This document shows positions 36,601 through 44,212 of a DNA stretch of 64,000 nucleotides, piece after piece. The notes beneath the pieces were generated by a model that worked only from the letters and a program-made list of their open reading frames with translations, made no database searches and had not been told where the DNA came from. A program made the translations under genes and the position numbers. This DNA is from Lutibacter flavus (GTDB lineage: Bacteria; Bacteroidota; Bacteroidia; Flavobacteriales; Flavobacteriaceae): positions 62,001 through 126,000 of the forward strand of contig NZ_FZNX01000002.1 in NCBI RefSeq assembly GCF_900188355.1. The letters run 5' to 3'. How positions within the stretch are numbered: position 1 is the stretch's first letter; each line of letters begins with the position of its first letter.

Positions 36601-37681
36601 TGCCATTGGAACAACAACTGCTCCAGATACACAAGCACCTACTGCACCCGCTTTAGTTACAGGTAACGAAACGGACAATTCAGTTGATCTAAATTGGAGT
36701 GGTTCAACTGATAATGTTGGAGTAACTGGGTATGATATTTACCAAGATGGAAGTTTTTTAAATTCTGTAACAGGTACATCTTATCAGGCAACAGGATTAA
36801 ACTCGAACACAACTTATAACTTTACCGTAAGAGCTAAAGATGCCGCTGGTAATGTTTCTATTGATAGTAATACTGCAACTATTACTACCTTAGAAGGGCA
36901 AACAAGCTCAACAACTATCTTACATCAAGGTTTCTTTGAGTCTGGATGGGATGGCTGGGCAGATGGCGGAAGTGATGTTGCTCGTTATACTAGTGGCACT
37001 TATTCTTATGAAGGCAATTCCTCTATTCAACTAAGAGATAATTCCGGTACTGCTTCAGCAATGACACTTTCGGGGATTAATGTAAGTTCCTACGACTCAG
37101 TTAAAATAGAATTCTTCTTCTATTCGCGTAGTATGGAAACTGGTGAGGATTTTTGGGTAAGATATTACAATGGGTCTTCCTGGACAACTGTTGCTTCTTA
37201 TGCACAAGGTACTAGCTTTAACAATAATAGTTTTTATACTGCAACTGTAACTTTAGATAAGGCTAATTTTAATTTTCCTTCTAATGCGGAATTCAGATTT
37301 CAATGTGATGCATCAGGAAATGCTGATTATATTTACATTGATCAAGTTACCATTAGTGGTATTATAGGAACTGGAACAGCTAGAAATACTGACGGTATTA
37401 ACTATTTAAGATCTCTAGATGAGGTAGCTGAAAAAGAATTTGAAAATGAAATAGATGATTTTATTGTATATCCTAACCCTGTAAAAGGTAGTTACCTAAG
37501 TATTAAAATGAATTATATTAATGCAAATACTACATTTAAAATATCCAATGTTTTGGGCCAAACTTTAAATTCTGGAAATGTTAATGGTGCTATTAATGTT
37601 AGTAACCTAAAAACTGGAATTTATATTATTGAAGTAAATGATGGTGAGGAAGTAATGACTAAAAAGTTTATGAAACAATAA
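33674..37681 (+). CDS. secreted reprolysin-like metalloprotease with FN3 modules and T9SS sorting domain
   Basis: 1335 residues. Signal peptide 1-31 (ending FGYSQ), propeptide to about 205, then a metzincin catalytic domain with the zinc motif HEIGHQFGGNH (H348, E349, H352, H358) and Met-turn TIMGYAG (M381). Then come Ig/cadherin-like stretches, an FN3 module, a GEVED-type domain (SYGEVEDYAV), two nearly identical FN3 modules starting DTQAPTAP, a jelly-roll-like domain and a C-terminal type A sorting domain (YPNPVKG ... TGIYIIEVNDGEEVMTKKF). Exported by Sec, then T9SS, and probably attached to the surface or released. Likely a protein-degrading enzyme. Confidence 0.94.
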   Translation: MKKNYLLKKSFINLKLLFLTFILSSYFGYSQSINPWVKSSKNKKNNILQNRNQISNDFQVYSLDVTTLKKALSSSPKRGGYLQKSGTVIEFPNTNGEFERFSIFEASVMHPDLQAKYPDIKSYAGKGIDNPSAIIRFSISQLGLKTMTIAAGKNAVFIEPYTDDFSQYMVYGKQSKDASLDSFECLVKDDVSNKIAAKNSVVARPNADDGMLRTFRLAMSATGEYTQYFGGTKANALAAINATMTRVNGIFEIDFGVTMELIANTDAVIYTAANSDPYTTSLNSQLQSTLTSVIGETNYDIGHLVHNDSNNGNAGCIGCVCVNNQKGSGFTSHTTPEGDNFDVDYVAHEIGHQFGGNHTWTFNGNEGTDAQMEPGSGSTIMGYAGITGATDIQAHSDSYFHAISIQQITNYVKTTSCQTNTLTGNSVPTALAGGDYTIPKSTPFMLSGDGADADGNSLSFCWEQMDENNASSTYPSATAATGIAFRSFSPTTLKTRLFPELSTVLAGNTSTQWEAVPDVARTLNFRLTVRDNVAGGGANNSDDMVVTVNETAGPFVVSFPNSAITWNVGQLQTVTWDVAGTNTGAVNCQTVNVLLSTNGGNTYPISLVTGVANNGSAQVTVPNNIGTQNRIKIEAADNIFYDISNTNFSIEEEVVCNATVPTSLFSSNTTASGATLIWNAVSGATYIVQYREVGTSTWVSENTGSTTLNLTGLNPLTQYEAQVQSVCTSSSSAFSSSVNFSTLDQVLTYCASKGNSVADEYISRVQIGTTDNSSSAGNGYSDFTSISTSLDKGQAVTITITPTWTGTVYNEGYGVWIDYNKDGDFSDSGEQVWTNTASKTTPVSGTFTIPSTAVTGTTTMRISMKYNGIPTSCETFSYGEVEDYAVVIAASDPDTQAPTAPTLNASNETETTVDLTWNGSTDNVGVIGYDIFQNGSLLTSISGTSYQVTGLASGTSYNFTVRAKDAAGNISGDSNTAIGTTTAPDTQAPTAPALVTGNETDNSVDLNWSGSTDNVGVTGYDIYQDGSFLNSVTGTSYQATGLNSNTTYNFTVRAKDAAGNVSIDSNTATITTLEGQTSSTTILHQGFFESGWDGWADGGSDVARYTSGTYSYEGNSSIQLRDNSGTASAMTLSGINVSSYDSVKIEFFFYSRSMETGEDFWVRYYNGSSWTTVASYAQGTSFNNNSFYTATVTLDKANFNFPSNAEFRFQCDASGNADYIYIDQVTISGIIGTGTARNTDGINYLRSLDEVAEKEFENEIDDFIVYPNPVKGSYLSIKMNYINANTTFKISNVLGQTLNSGNVNGAINVSNLKTGIYIIEVNDGEEVMTKKFMKQ

Positions 37682-37702
37682 AATAATTGAATTTTAAACT
37701 AA

Positions 37703-37737
37703 TAAAAAACCCGAGAATATTTTCTCGGGTTTTTTTA
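37703..37737 (+). terminator. terminator of the metalloprotease gene
   Basis: A stem of 8-11 bp (ACCCGAGA at 37709-37716 with its complement at 37723-37730) with a short loop is followed by seven T, 25 bp after the stop codon. Confidence 0.88.
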
Positions 37738-37739
37738 TG

Positions 37740-37747
37740 TAGTTTTG
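37740..37747 (+). promoter_or_regulatory. putative -7 box of the ABC-F gene
   Basis: TAGTTTTG, 16 bp before the ATG at 37764 and directly after the preceding terminator. Confidence 0.5.
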
Positions 37748-37763
37748 TCAAAATTTAAAATGA

Positions 37764-39626
37764 ATGAATTACCTCTCGGTTGAAAACATATCAAAAGCAT
37801 TTGGGGAAGTTGAACTTTTTAGTGACATTTCTTTCGGAATAAATAAGGATCAAAAAATTGCTTTTATTGCAAAAAATGGTACTGGTAAAACTTCCATGCT
37901 TAATATTATTGCCGGCCTTGATAGCCCGGATACGGGTCAGGTAATTTCTCGAAAAGACTTAAAAATTGAATACCTTTCTCAAGAAGAAAATTTAGATTTC
38001 GAACTAACTGTTGAACAAACCATTTTTAATTCTGATAACGAAACTTTAAAAGTTATTGAAGAATACGAACACGCATTGCAAAACCCATCGGACGAGGTTG
38101 CTTACCAAAAAGCGTTTGAAAAAATGGAACGTTTGAACGCTTGGGATTTTGAAACACAATACAAGCAAATTTTATTTAAATTAAAATTAGAAGATTTAAC
38201 TCAAAAAGTGAGTTCATTATCTGGAGGCCAACGCAAAAGATTGTCCTTAGCTGTAATATTAATTCATAAACCCGATTTATTAATTTTAGATGAACCAACA
38301 AATCACCTAGATTTAGAAATGATTGAATGGTTAGAAGATTATTTTAAAAAAGAAAAAATAACGTTGTTTATGGTTACGCATGATCGCTTTTTTTTAGAGC
38401 GTGTTTGTGATGAAATTGTGGAATTAGATAATGGAGGTTTTTATACTTATAAAGGAAATTATTCTTACTATTTACAAAAAAAAGAAGAACGAATTGCCGC
38501 AGAACAAGCAAGCGTAGATAAAGCCAAAAATTTATTTACAAAAGAATTAGATTGGATGCGCAGACAGCCAAAAGCTAGAACCACAAAATCTAAAAGTAGA
38601 ATAGATGATTTTTACAAAATAAAGGAAGAAGCCCATAAACGCAGAAATGACCATAAAGTTCAGTTAGAAATTAATATGGAACGTATGGGTTCTAAAATTT
38701 TAGAGCTTCATAAAATTTCTAAATCTTTTGGCGATTTAAAAATATTAGACAAATTTGACTATAATTTTTTGCGCGGGGAGCGTATTGGTATTATTGGGAA
38801 AAATGGGACAGGAAAATCTTCATTTTTAAATATAATTACTGGCGGAATTCCTGTGGATTCTGGTAAAGTTGTGGTTGGTGAAACTATTAAATTTGGGTAT
38901 TATACACAAGATGGAATCAACCCAAAACCAGGACAAAAAGTTATTGAAATTATTAAGGAATACGGGGAGCAGATTCCATTAACAAAAGGAAGAAGCCTTT
39001 CAGCAGCTCAATTACTTGAACGTTTTTTATTTAGTAGAAAAAGACAATATGATTTTGTTGAAAAACTAAGTGGTGGAGAACGTAAACGTTTGTATTTATG
39101 TACTGTTTTAATTCAAAATCCAAACTTTTTAATATTAGATGAGCCAACCAACGATTTAGATATTATCACTTTAAATGTACTTGAAAATTTTTTATTAGAT
39201 TTTCCTGGATGTTTACTCGTGGTTTCTCACGACCGTTATTTTATGGATAAAATTGTGGATCATTTATTTGTATTTAGAGGTGATGGTGTTGTAGAAGATT
39301 TCCCTGGAAATTATTCCGATTTTAGAACATACGAAGATTCTAAACCAAAAGGAGAAGTTGAAACAACTAAAAAAATTGATACCCGAGTAAAAACAACGGT
39401 TAAAGCCAAACTAACTTTTAAAGAGAAAAAAGAATTTGACTCTCTTGATAGTGAAATTGAAACGTTAGGAATTCAAAAAAGTGAAATTGAAGCTAAATTT
39501 TTGGATGGTTCTCTTTCTGGAGAAGAAATTAATGAACTTTCTATTAAACTTCAGGAAATTAATTCTAAAATAGACAAAAAAGAAGAACGTTGGTTTGAAC
39601 TTTCTTCAATGTTAGAAGAGCAGTAA
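37764..39626 (+). CDS. ABC-F family ATPase (Uup-like)
   Basis: 620 residues, two ATPase domains and no membrane helix. Domain 1: Walker A AKNGTGKTS near 36-44, signature LSGGQRKRL, Walker B LLILDEPTNHLD. A charged linker (about 240-310) follows, then domain 2: GKNGTGKSS, LSGGERKRLY, FLILDEPTNDLD. The C-terminal extension (about 540-620) is a coiled coil as in Uup, which binds DNA or ribosomes. ABC-F proteins act on the ribosome E site; some give antibiotic resistance, but Uup-type housekeeping is more likely here. The 110-bp repeat region starts 2 bp after its stop. Confidence 0.93.
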   Translation: MNYLSVENISKAFGEVELFSDISFGINKDQKIAFIAKNGTGKTSMLNIIAGLDSPDTGQVISRKDLKIEYLSQEENLDFELTVEQTIFNSDNETLKVIEEYEHALQNPSDEVAYQKAFEKMERLNAWDFETQYKQILFKLKLEDLTQKVSSLSGGQRKRLSLAVILIHKPDLLILDEPTNHLDLEMIEWLEDYFKKEKITLFMVTHDRFFLERVCDEIVELDNGGFYTYKGNYSYYLQKKEERIAAEQASVDKAKNLFTKELDWMRRQPKARTTKSKSRIDDFYKIKEEAHKRRNDHKVQLEINMERMGSKILELHKISKSFGDLKILDKFDYNFLRGERIGIIGKNGTGKSSFLNIITGGIPVDSGKVVVGETIKFGYYTQDGINPKPGQKVIEIIKEYGEQIPLTKGRSLSAAQLLERFLFSRKRQYDFVEKLSGGERKRLYLCTVLIQNPNFLILDEPTNDLDIITLNVLENFLLDFPGCLLVVSHDRYFMDKIVDHLFVFRGDGVVEDFPGNYSDFRTYEDSKPKGEVETTKKIDTRVKTTVKAKLTFKEKKEFDSLDSEIETLGIQKSEIEAKFLDGSLSGEEINELSIKLQEINSKIDKKEERWFELSSMLEEQ

Positions 39627-39628
39627 GT

Positions 39629-39876
39629 AGATCCCTAACTGCGTAGGTATGACAACCTTTTAAAATAAATATTCTTATTTGTCATTCCTGTGAAGATAAG
39701 AAACTGATTTTACTTTGGCTCCAAATTATTGCTGTAAAAGATCCCTAACTGCGCAGGTATGACAGCCTTTTAAAATAAATATTCTTATTTGTCATTCCTG
39801 TTACAACAGGAATCTAATTTTACTTTGGCTCCAAATTATTACTGTGAAAGATACCTGTGTGTGCAGGTATGACAAA
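39629..39876. repeat. 110-bp tandem direct repeat with two internal hairpins
   Basis: Two complete units (39629-39738 and 39739-39848) and a partial third (39849-39876) follow one another with a period of 110 bp. Each unit has a hairpin near its start (perfect in copy 3: ATACCTG with CAGGTAT, 39851-39870) and another in the middle (perfect in copy 2: ATTCCTGT with ACAGGAAT, 39794-39813). TATGACA and TGTCATT flank the hairpins, so the unit is symmetric overall. This resembles REP/BIME-like elements, which are common between convergent genes. Confidence 0.88.
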
Positions 39877-39886
39877 ACAAATCACC

Positions 39887-40603
39887 TTAAATATGTACAA
39901 TATTTAATTCTTCAATTAAAGGTTCATTATTAAATCGCAATAACAACTGTGCAATAGCAATGGTATCTTTCTCGCAATACGTAACAATACGTTTAAGGTT
40001 TTTTTCTTTGTAAAAAACCCCGCCAACTTCACTTCCGCTTATATCATCTTTTGGAGAAGGAATCCCCAATATTGAGGTTAGTAATTTTAATGAAGTATAA
40101 TGCTTATAATCTCCAAATTTCCATAACTCCATAGTATCTAAATGTGATACTTCCCAAGGCTTTTTCCCGAATAAATTCAATTTTTCTGGCAATTCTATTT
40201 GGTGAACTATCATTCTACGAGCTATAAAAGGAAAGTCAAACTCTTTACCATTATGGGCACATAATAAATGTTGAGGCTTATTAAAATGTTTATCTAATAA
40301 ATTTTTAAACTCTTCTAAAATTTTAAATTCATCACCAAATAAGGAAGTGACTCTAAATTTCCGATCACTGGATTTAAAATTTATAAAATAACCGACCGAA
40401 ATACATACAATTTTTCCAAATTCAGCCCATATTCCAGCACGCTCGTAAAATTCTTCAGGAGTAAATTCCTCTTTTCGTTGATACTGAGTTTTTAAAGCAA
40501 ATAGCTCTTGTTTCTCTTCTGTTAAGTCCTTGTAAAACTCATTTTCAGGTACGGTTTCAATATCTAAAAACAAGATGTTTTCAAAATTAATTTTAATATT
40601 CAT
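39887..40603 (-). CDS. DEDDy 3'-5' exonuclease (PolB-like exonuclease family)
   Basis: 238 residues from the ATG at 40603; an upstream frame to 40639 runs into a terminator and is unlikely. The DEDDy exonuclease motifs are visible: ExoI FLDIETVPE near 12-20, ExoII CAHNGKEFDFPFIARR near 118-133, and ExoIII YCEKDTIAIAQLLLRF near the C-terminus. It matches the free-standing PolB-type exonuclease family (RNase H-like fold) known from many Bacteroidota. The role in DNA or RNA trimming is not known. Confidence 0.88.
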   Translation of the reverse strand: MNIKINFENILFLDIETVPENEFYKDLTEEKQELFALKTQYQRKEEFTPEEFYERAGIWAEFGKIVCISVGYFINFKSSDRKFRVTSLFGDEFKILEEFKNLLDKHFNKPQHLLCAHNGKEFDFPFIARRMIVHQIELPEKLNLFGKKPWEVSHLDTMELWKFGDYKHYTSLKLLTSILGIPSPKDDISGSEVGGVFYKEKNLKRIVTYCEKDTIAIAQLLLRFNNEPLIEELNIVHI

Positions 40604-40630
40604 AGCTTTTTTTAAGCCTAAATATAACAA

Positions 40631-40664
40631 AAAAAGCATCCTTATTTAAATAAGGATGCTTTTT
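40631..40664 (-). terminator. terminator of the small T9SS protein gene
   Basis: A perfect 14-bp stem (40631-40644 with 40651-40664) with A/T ends and a 6-nt loop, able to work on both strands. It lies 20 bp downstream of the reverse-strand stop at 40685. Confidence 0.88.
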
Positions 40665-40684
40665 TAAAGATTATTTTTTTAATC

Positions 40685-41419
40685 TTAATTGATTAATATT
40701 TTTTTAACAGATACTTTATCATCTTCTTCAACTTGCACAAAATATAGTCCCGTATTTAAATTACTAACATTAATGGTTTCATTTGCGCGCACCGTATTTT
40801 GGTAAACCACACTTCCTAAAATTGAATAAATTACTACATACTTTTCTAATGAACTTTTAGTAGTAATTGAAATTATACCATCCCTAACCGGGTTAGGATA
40901 TACATTAAAACCTTCTATTTGGTTTTTTACAACGCCTAAAGATCTATTTGAGCTTGGATCTCCTGGTGTTGGTTCAGCAACAACCCAGCCCGTCGCCGTT
41001 CTTTGAATTGATTCTTCTCCACTTGTACTACCAACATTCACATTTTCAAACCCTTGTGCAGGGCCATCTTTTGCTTCAAAAGCACTAGAACCATAGTTAA
41101 ATAAAAATTCAACCACATTTCCATCACCATCAATCAATGCTACACCGGCACCTTTAGGATGACCTAACGAGATGTCAGGTACATCTTTCCAAAGAATACT
41201 ATTATCTAATCTTTCTGTTAAATCAATTATTTTATACACTTTACGATTAGTACCTTCGTAAAAAGCTAAACTCCAACCTGATAAGTCAGTTTCTCCAACT
41301 CCAGTTAGTTCTATACCAGGTTTCGAACCTGTATAATTAATTTCAGAAATGTAAACATCTTGCCCAAAACTAAGGCCTGTTATAAATAGGGTAAATAATA
41401 GTAAGTATAAATTTTTCAT
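40685..41419 (-). CDS. T9SS-exported lamin-tail-like protein (244 aa)
   Basis: 244 residues from the ATG at 41419. Signal peptide 1-19 (ending LSFGQ), a lamin-tail-domain-like module (DVYISEINYTGSKPGIELTG, then DLSGWSLAFYEG), and a C-terminal sorting domain of about 75 residues (NQIEGFNVYPNPVRDG ... NTGLYFVQVEEDDKVSVKKILIN). It is a shortened relative of 41633-43264, sharing NQIEGF and the same first module. Function unknown; possibly surface binding or attached to a nuclease-like partner. Confidence 0.88.
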   Translation of the reverse strand: MKNLYLLLFTLFITGLSFGQDVYISEINYTGSKPGIELTGVGETDLSGWSLAFYEGTNRKVYKIIDLTERLDNSILWKDVPDISLGHPKGAGVALIDGDGNVVEFLFNYGSSAFEAKDGPAQGFENVNVGSTSGEESIQRTATGWVVAEPTPGDPSSNRSLGVVKNQIEGFNVYPNPVRDGIISITTKSSLEKYVVIYSILGSVVYQNTVRANETINVSNLNTGLYFVQVEEDDKVSVKKILIN

Positions 41420-41484
41420 TTGTGGGGGATTCAAAATTTCGAAGCGAAAATCTATATAATACTTATATATAGCAATTTATCGTG

Positions 41485-41516
41485 AAAAAAGTTTGCTAAT
41501 GGTACGTTTTAGCAAA
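41485..41516 (-). terminator. possible terminator of the 543-aa T9SS protein gene
   Basis: An 8-bp perfect stem (41492-41499 with 41509-41516) is followed on the reverse strand by C and six T. It lies about 120 bp beyond the stop at 41633. Confidence 0.6.
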
Positions 41517-41632
41517 TAAATGGTTAAGGTTTTCCCATACATAAGTAAGTTTTTACACAATTCTCAACTAAAATTTAACACTAGTTTAAATTCAACCTCT
41601 TTAAACTAAAAGATCGTTTGAATAGAATACTT

Positions 41633-43264
41633 TTAATATACAATCAGTTTTCGGGTAGCAATTTTGCCTTCTTCTTCAATTTTTACAAAATAAATACCTC
41701 TGTTTAGGTTAGAAATATCTATTGATTCTTGTAATTGTAGTTTTTTTCGGTAAACTTGTTGTCCATAAATTGAATAAATATCAACTTGCTTATTCGCGTT
41801 GTTGCTAGATGACATATACAGCACCCCATCTGAAACAGGATTTGGGTACATCTTAAAACCTTCTATTTGATTTTTGACAACTGATAAACCAAAATCATTA
41901 TTAATTCCAGGTGTACCTAAATCTCCAAGTCCATAGGCTGTGGTTGCAGCTCCCCAGTTAGAACCAGTATCATTAGATACATTATTGTATTCATACAAGT
42001 GTAATTCCATACTTTCACCAGCATTGTTTGGGAAATTGGTGTCATCATAATACACTTGATCTATAATAACACTTCCCATTTCTACCGGAGTTGTTATTAT
42101 TATTTCGTCAATAGATGATAAAGTAAAGCTAACAAAATCATAATCAGCATTAAAATTTCCATTTTCTGCAAAAATTGAATTTCTTGCAAAAACAGCATAT
42201 CCCCCAGATGGCACGATAACTGATGAATTTATTGGATGAGATTCTGATCCATTATCTGAAATCACCCAACCATTCAAATCAATATCAGTTCCTGTAGTAT
42301 TGTAAACTTCAAAGTATTCTCCGTTAGCATCTGTAACAGCGCTTGGATTATGCATTATTTCTGTAATTATTATAGATCCAATATTAGGCGCTACATTTCC
42401 ACTTAAAACAACCGTTTTACTTACAGCTCCAGAACTATTAGCGGTAACATTTTCACTATAATTTCCAATATTTAAATCCGTATTTAATCTCACGTAAATA
42501 GTTGTATTTACAACTGTTCCACTGCTTGGAGAAAGGTTAATTGATGTGCTAAAACTACCCCCTGTAGTTTCTGAAATTTCAAAATTTGTTGGGGCTGTTA
42601 ACACAATATCGTTGGTTAAATTTGTGCCAAAAACCACAAATGTTCCTTCTCCTGATGGTCCAGAACCAAATTCATAAATCATTCCGGCAACAGTATTACT
42701 TGCTAGAATTGCAGGCGTAGCCTTAAACGACTGAACATTATTAATTACTCCTTCAGTTTCTGGTGATGAAGCATTCCAAGTAAAGTCTTCATAATAAGTG
42801 CCATCTAGGCCTGTCAATTGTAAAGATTCACCAACTGGATCTGATCCATCTTCAAAAACGCCAATATCAACTGATGTTACACCAATTGCTAATCCATCCG
42901 TTGCGGTAAAAAAGCCTTCATAACTTAAAAATTGTACAACAACGTTATTTGGATCTAATAACGCAATTCCTTCAATATCATTTTGAATATTTAAATGAGC
43001 AAACCAAACGGTACCTCTATCATTCTGCTGGTTTAGTATTGAACCTGATAATGTTTTAGTGTCATAAACAGTTCCGTCTACACCATTATAGAACAACAAA
43101 CTCCATCCTGTTAAATCTGTTCCTGCCGGTCCGGCAATTTCCACTCCCTCACCAGAATCTGAACCTCCATTATCATAATGAATTTCATTTATAAATACTT
43201 CAGTTTGGGCATAAGAAAATATGGTTACAAAGATTGCAACCCACAAAAGGTAGTTCTTTTTCAT
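41633..43264 (-). CDS. T9SS-exported protein with two lamin-tail domains
   Basis: 543 residues. Signal peptide 1-19 (ending FSYAQ), first lamin-tail-like module (VFINEIHYDNGG ... DLTGWSLLFYNG, about 21-180), a beta-sandwich module (about 183-290), a second lamin-tail domain (IIITEIMHNPSAVTDANGE ... LNGWVISDNGS, about 297-455), and a sorting domain (YPNPVSDG ... NRGIYFVKIEEEGKIATRKLIVY). Lamin-tail domains are common in surface proteins of Bacteroidota and may bind ligands. It lies next to a smaller relative on the same strand. Confidence 0.9.
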   Translation of the reverse strand: MKKNYLLWVAIFVTIFSYAQTEVFINEIHYDNGGSDSGEGVEIAGPAGTDLTGWSLLFYNGVDGTVYDTKTLSGSILNQQNDRGTVWFAHLNIQNDIEGIALLDPNNVVVQFLSYEGFFTATDGLAIGVTSVDIGVFEDGSDPVGESLQLTGLDGTYYEDFTWNASSPETEGVINNVQSFKATPAILASNTVAGMIYEFGSGPSGEGTFVVFGTNLTNDIVLTAPTNFEISETTGGSFSTSINLSPSSGTVVNTTIYVRLNTDLNIGNYSENVTANSSGAVSKTVVLSGNVAPNIGSIIITEIMHNPSAVTDANGEYFEVYNTTGTDIDLNGWVISDNGSESHPINSSVIVPSGGYAVFARNSIFAENGNFNADYDFVSFTLSSIDEIIITTPVEMGSVIIDQVYYDDTNFPNNAGESMELHLYEYNNVSNDTGSNWGAATTAYGLGDLGTPGINNDFGLSVVKNQIEGFKMYPNPVSDGVLYMSSSNNANKQVDIYSIYGQQVYRKKLQLQESIDISNLNRGIYFVKIEEEGKIATRKLIVY

Positions 43265-43299
43265 AGAATTAAATTTTAATTTTATTAATAGCTTTTTCT

Positions 43300-43307
43300 C
43301 AAAAATA
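43300..43307 (-). promoter_or_regulatory. putative -7 box of the 543-aa T9SS protein gene
   Basis: TATTTTTG on the reverse strand, 35 bp before the ATG at 43264. Confidence 0.4.
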
Positions 43308-43366
43308 AAAAATTTCTTTTTAAAAAAAAGTTAATTTGCTGTTTTACAAGGCTAAAACACCCTAAA

Positions 43367-43397
43367 ATTAACAAACCGCACGAAAACATTAACAAAC
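43367..43397. promoter_or_regulatory. tandem 10-bp direct repeat, possible response-regulator site
   Basis: ATTAACAAAC occurs at 43367-43376 and again at 43388-43397, exactly 21 bp apart, or two helical turns. It lies in the divergent gap between the T9SS gene and the response regulator gene. OmpR/PhoB-type regulators bind direct repeats on one DNA face, so self-regulation is plausible. Confidence 0.4.
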
Positions 43398-43513
43398 TGT
43401 AAGGTTTATGTTAGCTTAACGTTATTCTTTTAATTACTTTAGTTCTTATTGTTTTGAAATTATAATTAATGGTTACTTTTGAATGTTTTTACTGTTCAAA
43501 TTTGTAAAAAATT

Positions 43514-44212
43514 ATGAAAAACACAGATATTAAAATTCTTTTAGTTGATGATGAACCTGATATTTTAGAAATTGTTGGATACAATTTAAAAAATGAAGGT
43601 TATAAAATTTTTACCGCTAAAAACGGTATTGAAGCCATTGCTTCAGCAAAAAAAAATAATCCGCATTTAATTATTTTAGACATCATGATGCCCGAAATGG
43701 ATGGCATTGAGGCTTGTGAGAAAATTAGAACAACCAAAGGCTTAGAAAATGTATTAATAACATTTTTTACTGCTCGGGGAGAAGATTATTCACAAGTTGC
43801 TGGTTTTAATGTTGGAGCAGATGATTATATCACTAAACCTATTAAGCCTAAAGTATTGGTTAGTAAAATTAAAGCTTTATTACGTAGGGTTAATGAATTA
43901 AATAATTCATCTTCATATGATCAGGTTAATGTTGGTGGGATAGTTATTGATAGAGAAGAGTATGTTATTATAAAAGACGGAGAAAAACTTTCTTTACCAA
44001 GAAAGGAGTTTGAACTGTTTTCTTTACTAGCATCGAAACCTGATAAAGTTTTTAAACGCGATGATATTTTAGATAAAGTTTGGGGCAATGAAGTTGTTGT
44101 TGGAGGAAGAACTATTGATGTACATATTAGAAAACTTCGTGAAAAAATTGGAGATGATTATTTTAAAACTGTTAAAGGAGTTGGGTATAAATTTGTATTA
44201 AATGAAGATTAA
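43514..44212 (+). CDS. OmpR/PhoB-family response regulator
   Basis: 232 residues. Receiver domain 1-120 with D13-D14 in VDDEPD, phospho-acceptor D56 in LIILDIMMP, T86 and K108 (ITKPI); a winged-helix DNA-binding domain (about 135-230) with RKEFELFSLLASKPDKVF and RTIDVHIRKLREKIG. All key residues are present. The next gene is its histidine kinase, overlapping by 11 bp. The pair resembles PhoB/PhoR, but no phosphate transport gene is nearby, so the signal is open. Confidence 0.94.
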   Translation: MKNTDIKILLVDDEPDILEIVGYNLKNEGYKIFTAKNGIEAIASAKKNNPHLIILDIMMPEMDGIEACEKIRTTKGLENVLITFFTARGEDYSQVAGFNVGADDYITKPIKPKVLVSKIKALLRRVNELNNSSSYDQVNVGGIVIDREEYVIIKDGEKLSLPRKEFELFSLLASKPDKVFKRDDILDKVWGNEVVVGGRTIDVHIRKLREKIGDDYFKTVKGVGYKFVLNED

